Below are positions 25,158 to 34,234 of a stretch of DNA of 64,000 bases, piece by piece. The stretch covers positions 806,001-870,000 of the forward strand of contig JAUIJL010000001.1 in the NCBI GenBank assembly GCA_030431255.1, written 5' to 3'. Origin of the DNA: Thermoanaerobaculia bacterium. Lineage in GTDB: Bacteria > Acidobacteriota > Thermoanaerobaculia > Multivoradales > J023. The stretch's first letter is position 1; each line of letters opens with the position of its first letter. Position numbers and translations under genes: made by a program. The notes beneath the pieces are model-generated. The model did no database searches. It saw nothing but the letters and a program-made list of their open reading frames with translations, and was not told the DNA's origin.

Positions 25158-28100
25158 ATGATGTCCAACAAGGCGGTAGCATCCCACATGCCCTACTCAA
25201 AGAGCGACGTCATCGGCGTCAGCCGTTTTCTGTCTTGGCCTTCCGCGGTGGCATTGGGCGCTGGGCTGAGCCTGGCGATCCAGCTCACCCTGGTGGAAAC
25301 GCTGCTGCAATCCGCCGGGCCCTGGGCTTACGTTTCGGCTTGGGTGTTCTATTCGCCCCTTCTCTTGGTTTGGTTGGATCTTCCGGGCGAGCAAAGCCCG
25401 TTCGCTTGGCTGCGCACTGCGGGTTATCCGCGATTGGCGTTTGCCGTGGCATGGATCGAGCTCGGAGGGGTCTGTGCTTTGGCGGGTTTGCTGGCCAAAG
25501 GGGCGGCGTCGGCTTTGGTCACCGCCGGCGATCGCCTCTGGCAATTGGATTTGGCGCCCAGCGGTCTACCCGCCTTGGTCATCGGAGTGGTGGCGATCAA
25601 CGAGCTGATCGGCACCCGTGCCCATTCGAGGGTCGCTTCGCTGCTGGTCACCGCCGCGATCGGCGTTCCGGCGGTCTTTCTCGTGCTGTCCTTCTTTCAA
25701 CCCGAGTCGGCCCCGGAGTGGTCCTCGGCATCATCCGTCGGTGCTCACCAGCTGCTGAGCCCGGCCCTCTTGGCCTCGATGCTGTGGGGACCGTATTTGG
25801 TGCTCGCCCGGCGTCGGGTGATTCGCCGACACGCTCGGGGAGCCTTGATGCCGATGGCCGTGCTCTGGGGGCTGCTGCCGTTGATCGGCGGTGTCGGTCT
25901 TTGGCTCGGCTTGCTCTACCCGGAAATGACCACGTCCGGGATGCTCGAAAGCGGGTCCTCGACGGATCGCCTCGGTTTCTTCTTGCTGACGATCGGCTTG
26001 GCCCTTTGTCTGCTCGGGCTTTCCCAAGTCATGGCCGGCGGCCTTCGGGTCCTGTCGACCCTGGCGTTCAACGGCATGTTGCCGCAGTCCTTGACCGCGC
26101 GACGATCCGAGCGCGGGGTGCCGCTCATCCCCTTGGCGCTGATGGCTCTGGCCGCCTGGTCGGGCGCTCGGTGGGTGGACTTCCAAGGATTGGCCGCCGC
26201 GGCCGCCCTGGCGATCCTTTGGATGTCGTCGATTGCGGCTTGGCCCCACATTCGGACCCGGGCGAAGGACCGTCCACCCGGGTCGATCACCCTGCCGCTA
26301 CATCCTTTGCTGCCCGCTCTGGTCGCCGCTGCTTGCCTGTTCTTTTCGTTGGTGTTGCCGAAAGTCAACTTGGGTGCCGGATTGCTCTGGCTGCTGTTGG
26401 GCGCGGCTTATTTTGTTTTTCATGGACGCCGTGAGCTGGCTCTTTCCGACCTGCAAAAACACGTCGTCGGAGATCTACCCGAGCCGCAGGAAGAGCAACG
26501 TGATCGTGTGCTGGTGGTGGTCGGCGAAGGCCCGGATACCGAGAGCCTGTTGAAAGTGGGCTCGGCTTTGGCAGCTTCGCGGGACGGCGAGCTGCTGGTG
26601 CTCCGCATCGAGCTGATGATCGAGCAGGTGACTTGGAGCGAAGCCCGATTGACGGCCGAGGGATCGCTCGCCCGTTTGGAAAAGTTGGTGCAAGCGGCAG
26701 GCCTGCCGGCCGAGCTGCCGGTACATCCCTTGGTTCGGCTGGCGCCTTCGCTGGCGGAGGGTACCTTGGACGCGGTGTCCGAGGTGGAAGCCTGTTTCCT
26801 CGTCCTGGGCTGGCCGGACACCTATGAGAGCACCGACCTCGAACCGATGGTGGAGACCGTCTTCGCCGCCAGCTCCGTGGCCATCGCGGTGGTGCGGGGG
26901 ACCTTGTCTGCTCGGGCCGAGCGGGTGTTGGTGGCGTCAGCCGGGGGGCCCCATGCGGCCGTCGCCCTAGAGTTGGCGGAAGCCCTGTGCGAGCTGAACA
27001 GCTCCGGGGACGGGGAAGAGACCCCAGAGCTGCAAGCATCGATTCTGAATGTGGTGACCCCCAATCCTTCGATCGCCAAGGGATTTGAGGCGATCCAACA
27101 GACCCGCATCAAGCGTCGAGCTCGACGGCGGGGCCAGGGGTCGGACATGGGCCCGGAGTCCGATGTGGAATCTATCGACGCAGCCGGCTCAACCTCCGGC
27201 TCGACCTGGGCGGAGAGCCCTGAGCAGGGCGATACGATCGATGAGCTGTTGGTTCAGGCCCCATCGGTGGAAGCCGGGATCGAAAAGGAGGTCGGCGCGG
27301 GGGACGTCCTGCTCTTGGGAGCGTCCGTGGATCGGCTGCTCGGCCAGACCCGATGGGGTGGGTTTCCCGTCGAGGTCGCTTCCGATCGCCACGGCTTGAC
27401 TATTGTCGTCCGTGAGCAAGAGAACGCTCCCCGCTACTGGCGACGTCGAGTGTGGGAGTGGGTATCGAATCCCCTGCCGGCCCTGACCAACGAGCAGCGG
27501 GTGCGGGTACAGCTGGCGATGCGCAAAGCCGCGCGGGCGGATATCGACTTCTACATCTTGATTTCGCTGGCGGCCGCGATCGCCACCCTGGGATTGATGC
27601 AATCCAGCGCCGCGGTGGTCATCGGGGCCATGTTGGTGGCGCCGCTGATGAGCCCGATTCTCGGAATGGGCCACGCGATTGTGAGGGGGCATCTGCGATT
27701 GCTGCGCCGAGCGGCATCCTCGACCCTCAAAGGCGTCGGAATTGCCATCGCTGTGGGAGCGATGTTCCCGCTGATTTTCTCCGGGATTTCTCCAACTCCC
27801 GAAATATTGGCCCGCGGCGCGCCGAGCCTGCTCGACCTGGCGGTTGCGTTGGCCTCGGGAGCCGCGGCCGCCTACGCGGTCAGCCGTCCGTCGGTAGCTG
27901 CGGCGTTGCCGGGCGTGGCCATCGCGGCGGCGTTGGTCCCGCCCTTGTGCGTGGTTGGATTCGGTCTCGGAGCCTCGGAGCTGGCCTTGGCCGGCGGCGC
28001 GCTTCTGCTCTTCGTCACCAACTTGGGGGCGATCGTGGTTTCAGCGTCTTCGGTCTTCCTCATGATGGGCTTTCGACCCCGCAAGGAGGAAAGGGGGAAA

Positions 28101-28499
28101 GCAGTCTGGCGATCCCTGGCCATCGCCGGCTTGGTGCTGCTGGTGGTTTCGATTCCATTGGGTATGAAAACCCGGGAAATCGTCGGCTCCTCCCAAGCGA
28201 AACGCCTTGTCATGCAAGGCTTGGAGCGGGTCGATACCGATCTCTGTCGCATCGCCGAGGTGCGATTCGATCGACAGGACGGTGTGCTGTGGGTCCACGT
28301 GGCGGTGCACGCTTTTGTCGACGATCTGCCGTTGGACCCCTTGGCCGAGCTGCAGCGGGAGATCTCCCGCAAGATGGACGGGGATATCCGTTTTGATCTC
28401 TCCGTATCCCGCGCCCAACGTTTCGTGCTCGAAGGGCATAGGGATAGGGACGGAGATGGGGAAGGGGTAGGGATGCCGGACCGGAAACCCAACCCTTGA
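25158..28499 (+). CDS. Fusion of APC-like permease, UspA-like domain and DUF389 membrane domain
   Basis: A 1113-residue inner-membrane protein with three recognisable parts. Residues of about 20-425 contain roughly 12 hydrophobic segments and resemble amino acid-polyamine permeases. Residues of about 440-760 are soluble and look like universal-stress-protein repeats (DRVLVVVGEGPDTESLLKVG; RAERVLVASAGGPHAAVALE). Residues of about 790-990 form a DUF389 (TIGR00341) domain with the motifs ADIDFYILISLAAAIATLGL and GAMLVAPLMSPILGMGHAIV. A Ser/Glu-rich linker interrupts the second UspA-like part. The transport substrate is unknown. Its stop overlaps a TTG start of the DUF3604 gene. Confidence 0.8.
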   Translation: MMSNKAVASHMPYSKSDVIGVSRFLSWPSAVALGAGLSLAIQLTLVETLLQSAGPWAYVSAWVFYSPLLLVWLDLPGEQSPFAWLRTAGYPRLAFAVAWIELGGVCALAGLLAKGAASALVTAGDRLWQLDLAPSGLPALVIGVVAINELIGTRAHSRVASLLVTAAIGVPAVFLVLSFFQPESAPEWSSASSVGAHQLLSPALLASMLWGPYLVLARRRVIRRHARGALMPMAVLWGLLPLIGGVGLWLGLLYPEMTTSGMLESGSSTDRLGFFLLTIGLALCLLGLSQVMAGGLRVLSTLAFNGMLPQSLTARRSERGVPLIPLALMALAAWSGARWVDFQGLAAAAALAILWMSSIAAWPHIRTRAKDRPPGSITLPLHPLLPALVAAACLFFSLVLPKVNLGAGLLWLLLGAAYFVFHGRRELALSDLQKHVVGDLPEPQEEQRDRVLVVVGEGPDTESLLKVGSALAASRDGELLVLRIELMIEQVTWSEARLTAEGSLARLEKLVQAAGLPAELPVHPLVRLAPSLAEGTLDAVSEVEACFLVLGWPDTYESTDLEPMVETVFAASSVAIAVVRGTLSARAERVLVASAGGPHAAVALELAEALCELNSSGDGEETPELQASILNVVTPNPSIAKGFEAIQQTRIKRRARRRGQGSDMGPESDVESIDAAGSTSGSTWAESPEQGDTIDELLVQAPSVEAGIEKEVGAGDVLLLGASVDRLLGQTRWGGFPVEVASDRHGLTIVVREQENAPRYWRRRVWEWVSNPLPALTNEQRVRVQLAMRKAARADIDFYILISLAAAIATLGLMQSSAAVVIGAMLVAPLMSPILGMGHAIVRGHLRLLRRAASSTLKGVGIAIAVGAMFPLIFSGISPTPEILARGAPSLLDLAVALASGAAAAYAVSRPSVAAALPGVAIAAALVPPLCVVGFGLGASELALAGGALLLFVTNLGAIVVSASSVFLMMGFRPRKEERGKAVWRSLAIAGLVLLVVSIPLGMKTREIVGSSQAKRLVMQGLERVDTDLCRIAEVRFDRQDGVLWVHVAVHAFVDDLPLDPLAELQREISRKMDGDIRFDLSVSRAQRFVLEGHRDRDGDGEGVGMPDRKPNP

Positions 28500-30610
28500 G
28501 CAGAATCGGGTCACAGCCGGAACGAAGCGACAACGAGCTCCGGTCGAGTCGGGCTTCGCTCAGAGCGTTGCTCGTCCTGTGGGTAGCCCTGGCCACTGCA
28601 TGGGCAGGCTGCTCGGGAGATCCCCCCACGGAAATCTCAAATGAGCCCAAGCCCGCCGACCAGGGCTCGAGCCCGGATCCTCGCCGACCCAGGGTGGCGG
28701 TGGTGGAGTCCCTAAGGGAGGATTTGGCGGCGGAGAGACATCCGGCGGACGGGGGCGGCACGGCTCGCCTTGAGATCCTCGCTGCAACGGGCTCGGGCAT
28801 GGAGCCCAGTGGCAACCCCAGTAAAGTTGGGAGCTTGGAGGCCGGTGGGCTCGGGCGGATGCTCATCACCTGGACCGCGGGTCCGATGGGTGTTGTAGAG
28901 GGCGGCGCGATCTATCTCCAGATCTCCCCGTTTTGGGGCTGGTCGACTCCCCAAGTCACGCATCCTGAAGGTCCGGGATTCACGGAGGTTTCAACGTCCG
29001 CTGAGGGGGCTGGCTTGCGGGTGGAGACCTTGGACCGCCAGCTCTTGGTGGCCCACGTTGAGGGCAGGCCGCTGAAGGCCGGAGAAACGGTCCAATGGCT
29101 TTACGGGGCAGGACCGGCGATGGCCGGGGTCGATCGCTTCGCGGAGGCCGGTGAGCGACTTTGGCTCGCCGTCGATGGTGACGGTGACGGCGTCCGGGGG
29201 TTGTTGGCCGGTCCTCCCACGGTGAGCATTGATCCCGGACCCGCGGCACGTCTGGTGGCGTTTCTGCCCTCCACTGTGGCACCGAATGCTCCAGCCCGTT
29301 TGCACATTTCCGTGTTGGATCGCTGGGGGAATGCCGGTGTTACCGCGACGGGCAGATTGCGGATTGAGGAACCCGGTGGCCGCAGCCTCGAACATTGCAT
29401 ATCGGCTGGGGATGCGGGCACCGTGATCATTCCCTGGCAAGTGGAAAGCTCGGGGATCTATCAGTTGGTGGTGTCGTTTTGGGACGACCAAAAACAGAGC
29501 CCCGAGCCGCTGCGCACCCGAACCAATCCCATGTGGGTCGCGGAAGGAGCCGCGCCCATTTTCTGGGGCGACCTGCAAGTCCATTCCAATCGGTCGGACG
29601 GCACTGGCCTTCCCCGCGACCTCTACCGCTACGGCCGTGACGTGGCACGCCTGGACGTGATGAGCGTGACGGATCACGACCATTGGGGGTTGCGCTTCCT
29701 CGACCGAGATCGAGCCGAGTGGCAAGAGATCCAATCCGTCACGGAGAGCTTGCATCAACCCGGGCGTTTCGTCACGATCCGCGGTTTCGAATGGACGAAT
29801 TGGATTCATGGGCATCGTCATGTGCTGGTCTTCGACGATCAGCCCTTGCCGATCCTCAGCTCCTTGGACGAAGCCTACGACCATCCGGAAGAGCTGTGGG
29901 CGGCCCTAAAAGGTCGAGATGCGGTGACTATCGCCCACCACACCGCCGGCGGACCGATTGCCACGGATTGGTCCATCGCCCCGGATCCTGTCTTGGAGCC
30001 GATCACCGAGGTGGTTTCGGTCCATGGATCGAGCGAGGCTGAGGACTCCCCGAAGCGGATCTACCAGCCGGTGTCGGGAAATTTCGTGCGCGAGGCGGCC
30101 CTTGGCCGGGGGTATCGGTTGGGCCTCATCGGCTCTACCGATGGTCACGACGGGCATCCCGGATTGGGCCACCTAGCGGGACCGAGCGGCGGGCTGGCGG
30201 CCATCCTGGCGGACGATCTGACCCGATCCGGGGTGCTCGAAGCCTTGAGGAGCCGCCGGGTCTACGCCACCAGCGGTCCGCGGATCATCCTCCGGACCCT
30301 TTTGGCCGGTCGACACCGCATGGGTAGCGAGGTGCCGGTCGGCGCCGGGAAGGTCCACGGGACTGATGACCGGAGTCTTTGGGTGTATGCGGCGGGGCAT
30401 GCCGAGCTGGAGCGGGTCGACGTCATCCGGTCGGGAGTTGTGGATTCAGTGCCCTGTGAGCACAGGACGTGCTCCTTCTCTTTGCAGCTCGAGTCCCTGC
30501 AGCCCAACGGATTTCTCTACTTGCGCGCCGTGCAACGAGACGGCCACTTCGCGGTCTCTAGCCCCTTCTTTTTCGTCGAGCCTCCCGGCTCAGAGTCTGT
30601 GGGCTCCTAG
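28496..30610 (+). CDS. DUF3604/PHP-like lipoprotein
   Basis: About 704 residues from TTG 28496, which overlaps the preceding stop (TTGA). A lipoprotein signal is visible (ALLVLWVALATAWAGC). The C-terminal half has a PHP-type metal-site layout: WGDLQVHSNRSDG, VMSVTDHDHWG, TIRGFEWTNWIHGHRHV, TIAHHTAGG and LIGSTDGHDGHPG. DUF3604 proteins are predicted metallo-phosphoesterases or hydrolases located in the periplasm or on the cell surface. A later internal start is possible. It converges with the O-antigen ligase-like gene with a 4-nt overlap. Confidence 0.8.
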   Translation: MSRIGSQPERSDNELRSSRASLRALLVLWVALATAWAGCSGDPPTEISNEPKPADQGSSPDPRRPRVAVVESLREDLAAERHPADGGGTARLEILAATGSGMEPSGNPSKVGSLEAGGLGRMLITWTAGPMGVVEGGAIYLQISPFWGWSTPQVTHPEGPGFTEVSTSAEGAGLRVETLDRQLLVAHVEGRPLKAGETVQWLYGAGPAMAGVDRFAEAGERLWLAVDGDGDGVRGLLAGPPTVSIDPGPAARLVAFLPSTVAPNAPARLHISVLDRWGNAGVTATGRLRIEEPGGRSLEHCISAGDAGTVIIPWQVESSGIYQLVVSFWDDQKQSPEPLRTRTNPMWVAEGAAPIFWGDLQVHSNRSDGTGLPRDLYRYGRDVARLDVMSVTDHDHWGLRFLDRDRAEWQEIQSVTESLHQPGRFVTIRGFEWTNWIHGHRHVLVFDDQPLPILSSLDEAYDHPEELWAALKGRDAVTIAHHTAGGPIATDWSIAPDPVLEPITEVVSVHGSSEAEDSPKRIYQPVSGNFVREAALGRGYRLGLIGSTDGHDGHPGLGHLAGPSGGLAAILADDLTRSGVLEALRSRRVYATSGPRIILRTLLAGRHRMGSEVPVGAGKVHGTDDRSLWVYAAGHAELERVDVIRSGVVDSVPCEHRTCSFSLQLESLQPNGFLYLRAVQRDGHFAVSSPFFFVEPPGSESVGS

Positions 30611-31956
30611 GCCGAGCGGGGCAGCGGACGAAACTCTTGGATCGGCTCCAGGCCGTGCAGCTCCCGCTTCGATTTGAAGACCGGAGGTGCGTTTTCGTCC
30701 TCGTCGGGCCAACGTTTGGCCAGCTCGGTAGTGGCGGCGAGGATCCAGAAGATCTTGAAGGTGAACGGCGCGTTCAAGGTGACCTCGACCAATTGGTGGG
30801 TCAAGATCCCCGCGACTCCGGCCGCTACGGCCAAGCCATGGACCCGGTGATCGGGATTTTTCGCCCACCAAAACAGCAGACATCCATTCCAAATCGTGCG
30901 AAAGGCGAAAAACATGAGGATGCCGAAAGCCGGGAATCCCCACATGACCAACATGGATAGGAATCCATTGTGGGGCGTGTTGGCTTTGGGACCCAGGGAA
31001 AGATCCACGGCCGTGCCCACCCCGAGCAGAGGATTGGCCACGGCGATGCCCCAAAAATGAGGCCATCGTTCCTGCATTCGCCACTGCATGGTGCTCGCCT
31101 TAGAGCCGTCGGCGGCGGAAATCGCGTGGGAGACGAAGGGGTTGGCGAGCACGAAAGGCAGCGCCGGCAGCGCCGCGATGGCGCCGATTCCGATAAAGGG
31201 GGAGAGCCATTTCAGCCGCTGCCGCCCGAGATTGCGAGTCACCAAGAGGGCGCCGAAAATGATCCCGCCGCCGAGGCAGGCGACCATCGCCCCACGGGAC
31301 TGACAAAACAGCATGGCCCGGGCCATCAATCCAAAGCTGATGAAGCTGAACGCCCAGTGGAACCGGTTGCGTGGGAAGAAGGTTCCCGTCATCGCCAGAA
31401 TGATGGGGATCACCAGCACGCCGCCGAGCTGATTGCCGGTACGGAACGGTCCGGGGGCGGCCGCCATGCCGGCATAACCCTGCTGAATGGCCAACAGCGA
31501 GCAGTGCACGGCGCCGGCCATGATGAAGTAGGCCACCACGTAGGTGCGCTTCGCGGTGCGCAGCAGGATCATGGCGATCGCGAAATAAGCCACCGGACGG
31601 ACGCAATAACGGGACAGTTGGTAGACGATGCGAATCGGGTCGGTGAGATTGCGTTGATTGATCGGCGCATTCAAATACGACAGGCAGAGCAGCACCGCCA
31701 GAATCAGCCAGGGCACCAGAAGCGGCAGCTTGCCGAGGCGCCATTCCTCGGAGCGGCGTCCCCGGAGCACGATCGCCGCCATGATGAAGGCGATCATGAT
31801 GTCGTTGGGCCCGATGCGCAGGAAACCGATCGACCAATTGCCGAAATAGGTCACGGTCGATAGATCGAAGAGCACGATCCACCAAATCGGTAAGAAAACG
31901 ATGAAGAAGACCCCGAGGGCCGACATCATCAGGAACGTGCTGAAGGGCAGGAGCAT
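30607..31956 (-). CDS. O-antigen ligase/polymerase-like membrane protein
   Basis: A 449-residue protein with about 10-12 hydrophobic segments. It has the family's large periplasmic loop and the Wzy/WaaL-type motif RMQERWPHFWGIAVANPLLGVG, followed by NTPHNGFLSMLVMWG, in which the H-N-x-F/Y pattern is typical. It probably polymerises or ligates exopolysaccharide repeat units at the outer face of the inner membrane. It is the last gene of a wza, wzc-like, kinase-like, wzy-like minus-strand unit and follows the kinase-like gene by 3 nt. Confidence 0.8.
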   Translation of the reverse strand: MLLPFSTFLMMSALGVFFIVFLPIWWIVLFDLSTVTYFGNWSIGFLRIGPNDIMIAFIMAAIVLRGRRSEEWRLGKLPLLVPWLILAVLLCLSYLNAPINQRNLTDPIRIVYQLSRYCVRPVAYFAIAMILLRTAKRTYVVAYFIMAGAVHCSLLAIQQGYAGMAAAPGPFRTGNQLGGVLVIPIILAMTGTFFPRNRFHWAFSFISFGLMARAMLFCQSRGAMVACLGGGIIFGALLVTRNLGRQRLKWLSPFIGIGAIAALPALPFVLANPFVSHAISAADGSKASTMQWRMQERWPHFWGIAVANPLLGVGTAVDLSLGPKANTPHNGFLSMLVMWGFPAFGILMFFAFRTIWNGCLLFWWAKNPDHRVHGLAVAAGVAGILTHQLVEVTLNAPFTFKIFWILAATTELAKRWPDEDENAPPVFKSKRELHGLEPIQEFRPLPRSA

Positions 31957-31959
31957 GGG

Positions 31960-32709
31960 TCAGCTTTCGACGCGCCGCCTGAAGGATCTCGGATAGGCGG
32001 GCAGGATCTTTCGAATGACCCGGGGAAGCCAGTCTCGGTGCTGGTCCATCACCAAGCCGATGGGAGGGCTGCCGGCGGCTCGGGCCTTTTCCACCGCCAG
32101 CTCGAAATCCTCTTGGCGGGTCGCCATGGGCTGGGCGACCAGGATCACGCCGTCGCAGGCCCTTCCGAGCAGCGCGGCGTCCACGGATTTGAGCATGGGT
32201 GGCGCTTCCACCAACAGCAAGTCCGCGCCTTCCGCGGCTCGCTGATACCACTTCCGCAACGTGGTGGAATCCGGCGCGCCGACGATTTGCAGGGCGAGAT
32301 CCTCGGGGCCGGAAGCGCCGGGAGCACGGGTGTCTTCGCCCGGCTCGGCGCGGGAAATCCTTTTGCGTAGCATGCGAAAGCCTTTGCCCGGGACCAGCTT
32401 GCCCAAAGCCAAATGCAGCCCGGAAAGGTGCGCCTGGATGATCAATCCAGCGATCACCGGGCGCGCGGATTCGGCGGTGGTGATGCCGGCGATGACCACG
32501 GTCGGGACCTCCAAGGTGGTTTCGAGGGCGCGCAGACCGTCCAGGAGGCCGGCGTGGGCCACTTGCTGCTTAGCCGAGGGGAGGTCGGCTGGATCCAGAT
32601 CCTCGTGCAGCTCTCCCAGCAAGTCATAGCCGTGCGGGCGCGAAGCCGACGCGCGGGATTTCTGCCACAACCTGCCGATCACAGGCGCTTTTTGGAGCCA
32701 GCCGCGCAT
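31960..32709 (-). CDS. CpsD/BY-kinase-like ATPase-fold protein lacking Walker A
   Basis: With ATG 32709 (AAGGAG 8 nt upstream) the product is 249 residues. The C-terminal half closely follows bacterial tyrosine kinase/CpsD patterns: ADLLLVEAPPMLKSVDAALL occupies the Walker B position, DGVILVAQPMATRQEDFE follows, and GLVMDQHRD ends it. Where the P-loop GxxxxGK[ST] should be, the sequence reads VVIAGITTAESARPVIAG, with no GKS/T. It is therefore likely a catalytically dead or non-ATP-binding relative that works with the Wzc-like protein in chain-length control. The longer frame from 32775 has no better RBS. Confidence 0.7.
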   Translation of the reverse strand: MRGWLQKAPVIGRLWQKSRASASRPHGYDLLGELHEDLDPADLPSAKQQVAHAGLLDGLRALETTLEVPTVVIAGITTAESARPVIAGLIIQAHLSGLHLALGKLVPGKGFRMLRKRISRAEPGEDTRAPGASGPEDLALQIVGAPDSTTLRKWYQRAAEGADLLLVEAPPMLKSVDAALLGRACDGVILVAQPMATRQEDFELAVEKARAAGSPPIGLVMDQHRDWLPRVIRKILPAYPRSFRRRVES

Positions 32710-32752
32710 CACGGATGCTCCTTCCAGGGGCCGGCGACGCGGAGCTTGAGAG

Positions 32753-34234
32753 TCATTTCTTGGGGATCTCTGCAACGATCGGCACCAAGCTCTGGCGGAA
32801 GGCTTGGGCGCTACCTTTGACGGTCGGATCGAGGAAATCGCGGACGAAAGCCAGGATGACCCCGAGGGCGAGGCCGAAAATCAATCCGGCGGCGACGAGT
32901 ATTTTGGCTTTCGACGCCTCCGGCGCGATCGGTGGCTCAGCCCTTTCGAAAATGTCCAGGTTGACGATACCGCTCTCGTCCAGCGAGCTGCTCAACCGGG
33001 CCTCTTCTTCTTTCTGCAGGTACGTCTGATGGGCTTTTTGCTTATTCTCCACGTCGTTCTTGAGCCGTTGTAGCTCGGTGGAGAGCATCTCCAGGCGGTT
33101 GAGCTTGTCGCGGTAGAGGTCGATTTGGGATTCCAGGGCGTCGAGGCGGGCCTGGGAAGCGACCAATCTGGCCTCGGTCTGCACCAGCTCCAAATTCAGG
33201 GTTTGGAAAGCCGGGTTTACCGACGTCAACACCTCTTCTTCTTGGCGATCCAAATTGCCCGAGAGCATTTTTCGTGCTTGTTGGATTTGCTGCTCGATAT
33301 CCTGGACCCGGGTCGAGGTGGGGGTGAAGGCAGACAGCGCTTTCGCCCGTTCCAGCTCGAGATTGAGCAGGTTCTGCTTCAGCAGCTTGACGGTTTCGCT
33401 CTCGGAAATGGTCGATTCCGCGGCGATATTCTCCGGCAAAGATTCGAGCTGGCCGTTGAGGAAGTCGACCTTCGCTTGGTTCTCGAGCACCCGAGTTTCG
33501 GTCTCCACTCGATCCGCCTCGAGCTGCGAGAGAACCTTGCGCAGGTGCTCTTCGTCGCCGGAAAGCAAGCTCGCGCCGTATTTCTTGCGGAATTCGGTGA
33601 GGGTCTCCTGGGCTTCCTTCCAGCCCACATAGAGCAGGTTGCGCTGCTCGAGATAGAAGTTGTCCGCCCGATTCTCCTCGTTCTTTTTGGCGATGCGTTT
33701 GATGTGCTGATCGAGCAGGTCGTTGACGAATCTCGCCGTCCACTCGGGATCGGTGCCCTTTTGCACGATTTCGATCACATTGGTGCCGCTGATCGAGCGG
33801 GGTTTGATCTTCGGGATCAGCTCCTGGGTGCGGACGTCTAAGTTGGTGGCGGCCGGGGCCTCGTGGATTTTCCCGTAAAGGCTCTGGACCCTGCGCTTCA
33901 GGCTGCGGGTGAGCTGTTTGAAGGCCGGTGCCTCCGGGCGCAGCGGTTGGTGGGTTTCTTGGTAGAACTCCAAAACCGCCCGGATCAACGCGGGGCTCTG
34001 CAAGTGGTGCAGCTCTGTTTTGATTTGGGTGTCCGACATGGCCTCTTCCCGTGGACCTGAGACCGCCTTGTCGGTGAGCAGAATCTTGGCCCGGGCGACG
34101 TAGGTCGGCGGGGTGGTGACGGCAATGAACACGGTGACAGCGAGGCCGAGCACCCCGAAGGCCGCGATGATCAGGCTACGTCGAAAAAAGATCTCGAGCA
34201 GCTCCTGCCAAGGAAGTGGTCTTTCCTCGATCAC
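32753..34234 (-). CDS. Wzc/GumC-type polysaccharide chain-length/export protein
   Basis: A 493-residue inner-membrane protein of the Wzz/PCP family. One membrane segment lies near the N-terminus (LIIAAFGVLGLAVTVFIAVT), with the Wzz motif PPTYVARAKILL directly after. A long periplasmic coiled-coil occupies residues of about 170-420. The second membrane segment (ILVAAGLIFGLALGVILAF) is near the C-terminus, and the tail is short. No kinase domain is fused, so it is a PCP-2b/3-like protein. The start overlaps the wza-like stop by 4 nt. Confidence 0.85.
   Translation of the reverse strand: MIEERPLPWQELLEIFFRRSLIIAAFGVLGLAVTVFIAVTTPPTYVARAKILLTDKAVSGPREEAMSDTQIKTELHHLQSPALIRAVLEFYQETHQPLRPEAPAFKQLTRSLKRRVQSLYGKIHEAPAATNLDVRTQELIPKIKPRSISGTNVIEIVQKGTDPEWTARFVNDLLDQHIKRIAKKNEENRADNFYLEQRNLLYVGWKEAQETLTEFRKKYGASLLSGDEEHLRKVLSQLEADRVETETRVLENQAKVDFLNGQLESLPENIAAESTISESETVKLLKQNLLNLELERAKALSAFTPTSTRVQDIEQQIQQARKMLSGNLDRQEEEVLTSVNPAFQTLNLELVQTEARLVASQARLDALESQIDLYRDKLNRLEMLSTELQRLKNDVENKQKAHQTYLQKEEEARLSSSLDESGIVNLDIFERAEPPIAPEASKAKILVAAGLIFGLALGVILAFVRDFLDPTVKGSAQAFRQSLVPIVAEIPKK

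Noticed and set aside
24599-26434. Plus-strand frame of 611 codons
   Set aside because: It crosses antisense through the LolA-like gene and then runs in another frame of the permease fusion; no coherent protein.
28207-28495. Separate small genes at the end of the permease fusion
   Set aside because: These are alternative frames inside the DUF389 part; the main frame is continuous and carries the family pattern.
30970-31863. Plus-strand His/Gly-rich frame of 297 codons
   Set aside because: Antisense to the O-antigen ligase-like gene.
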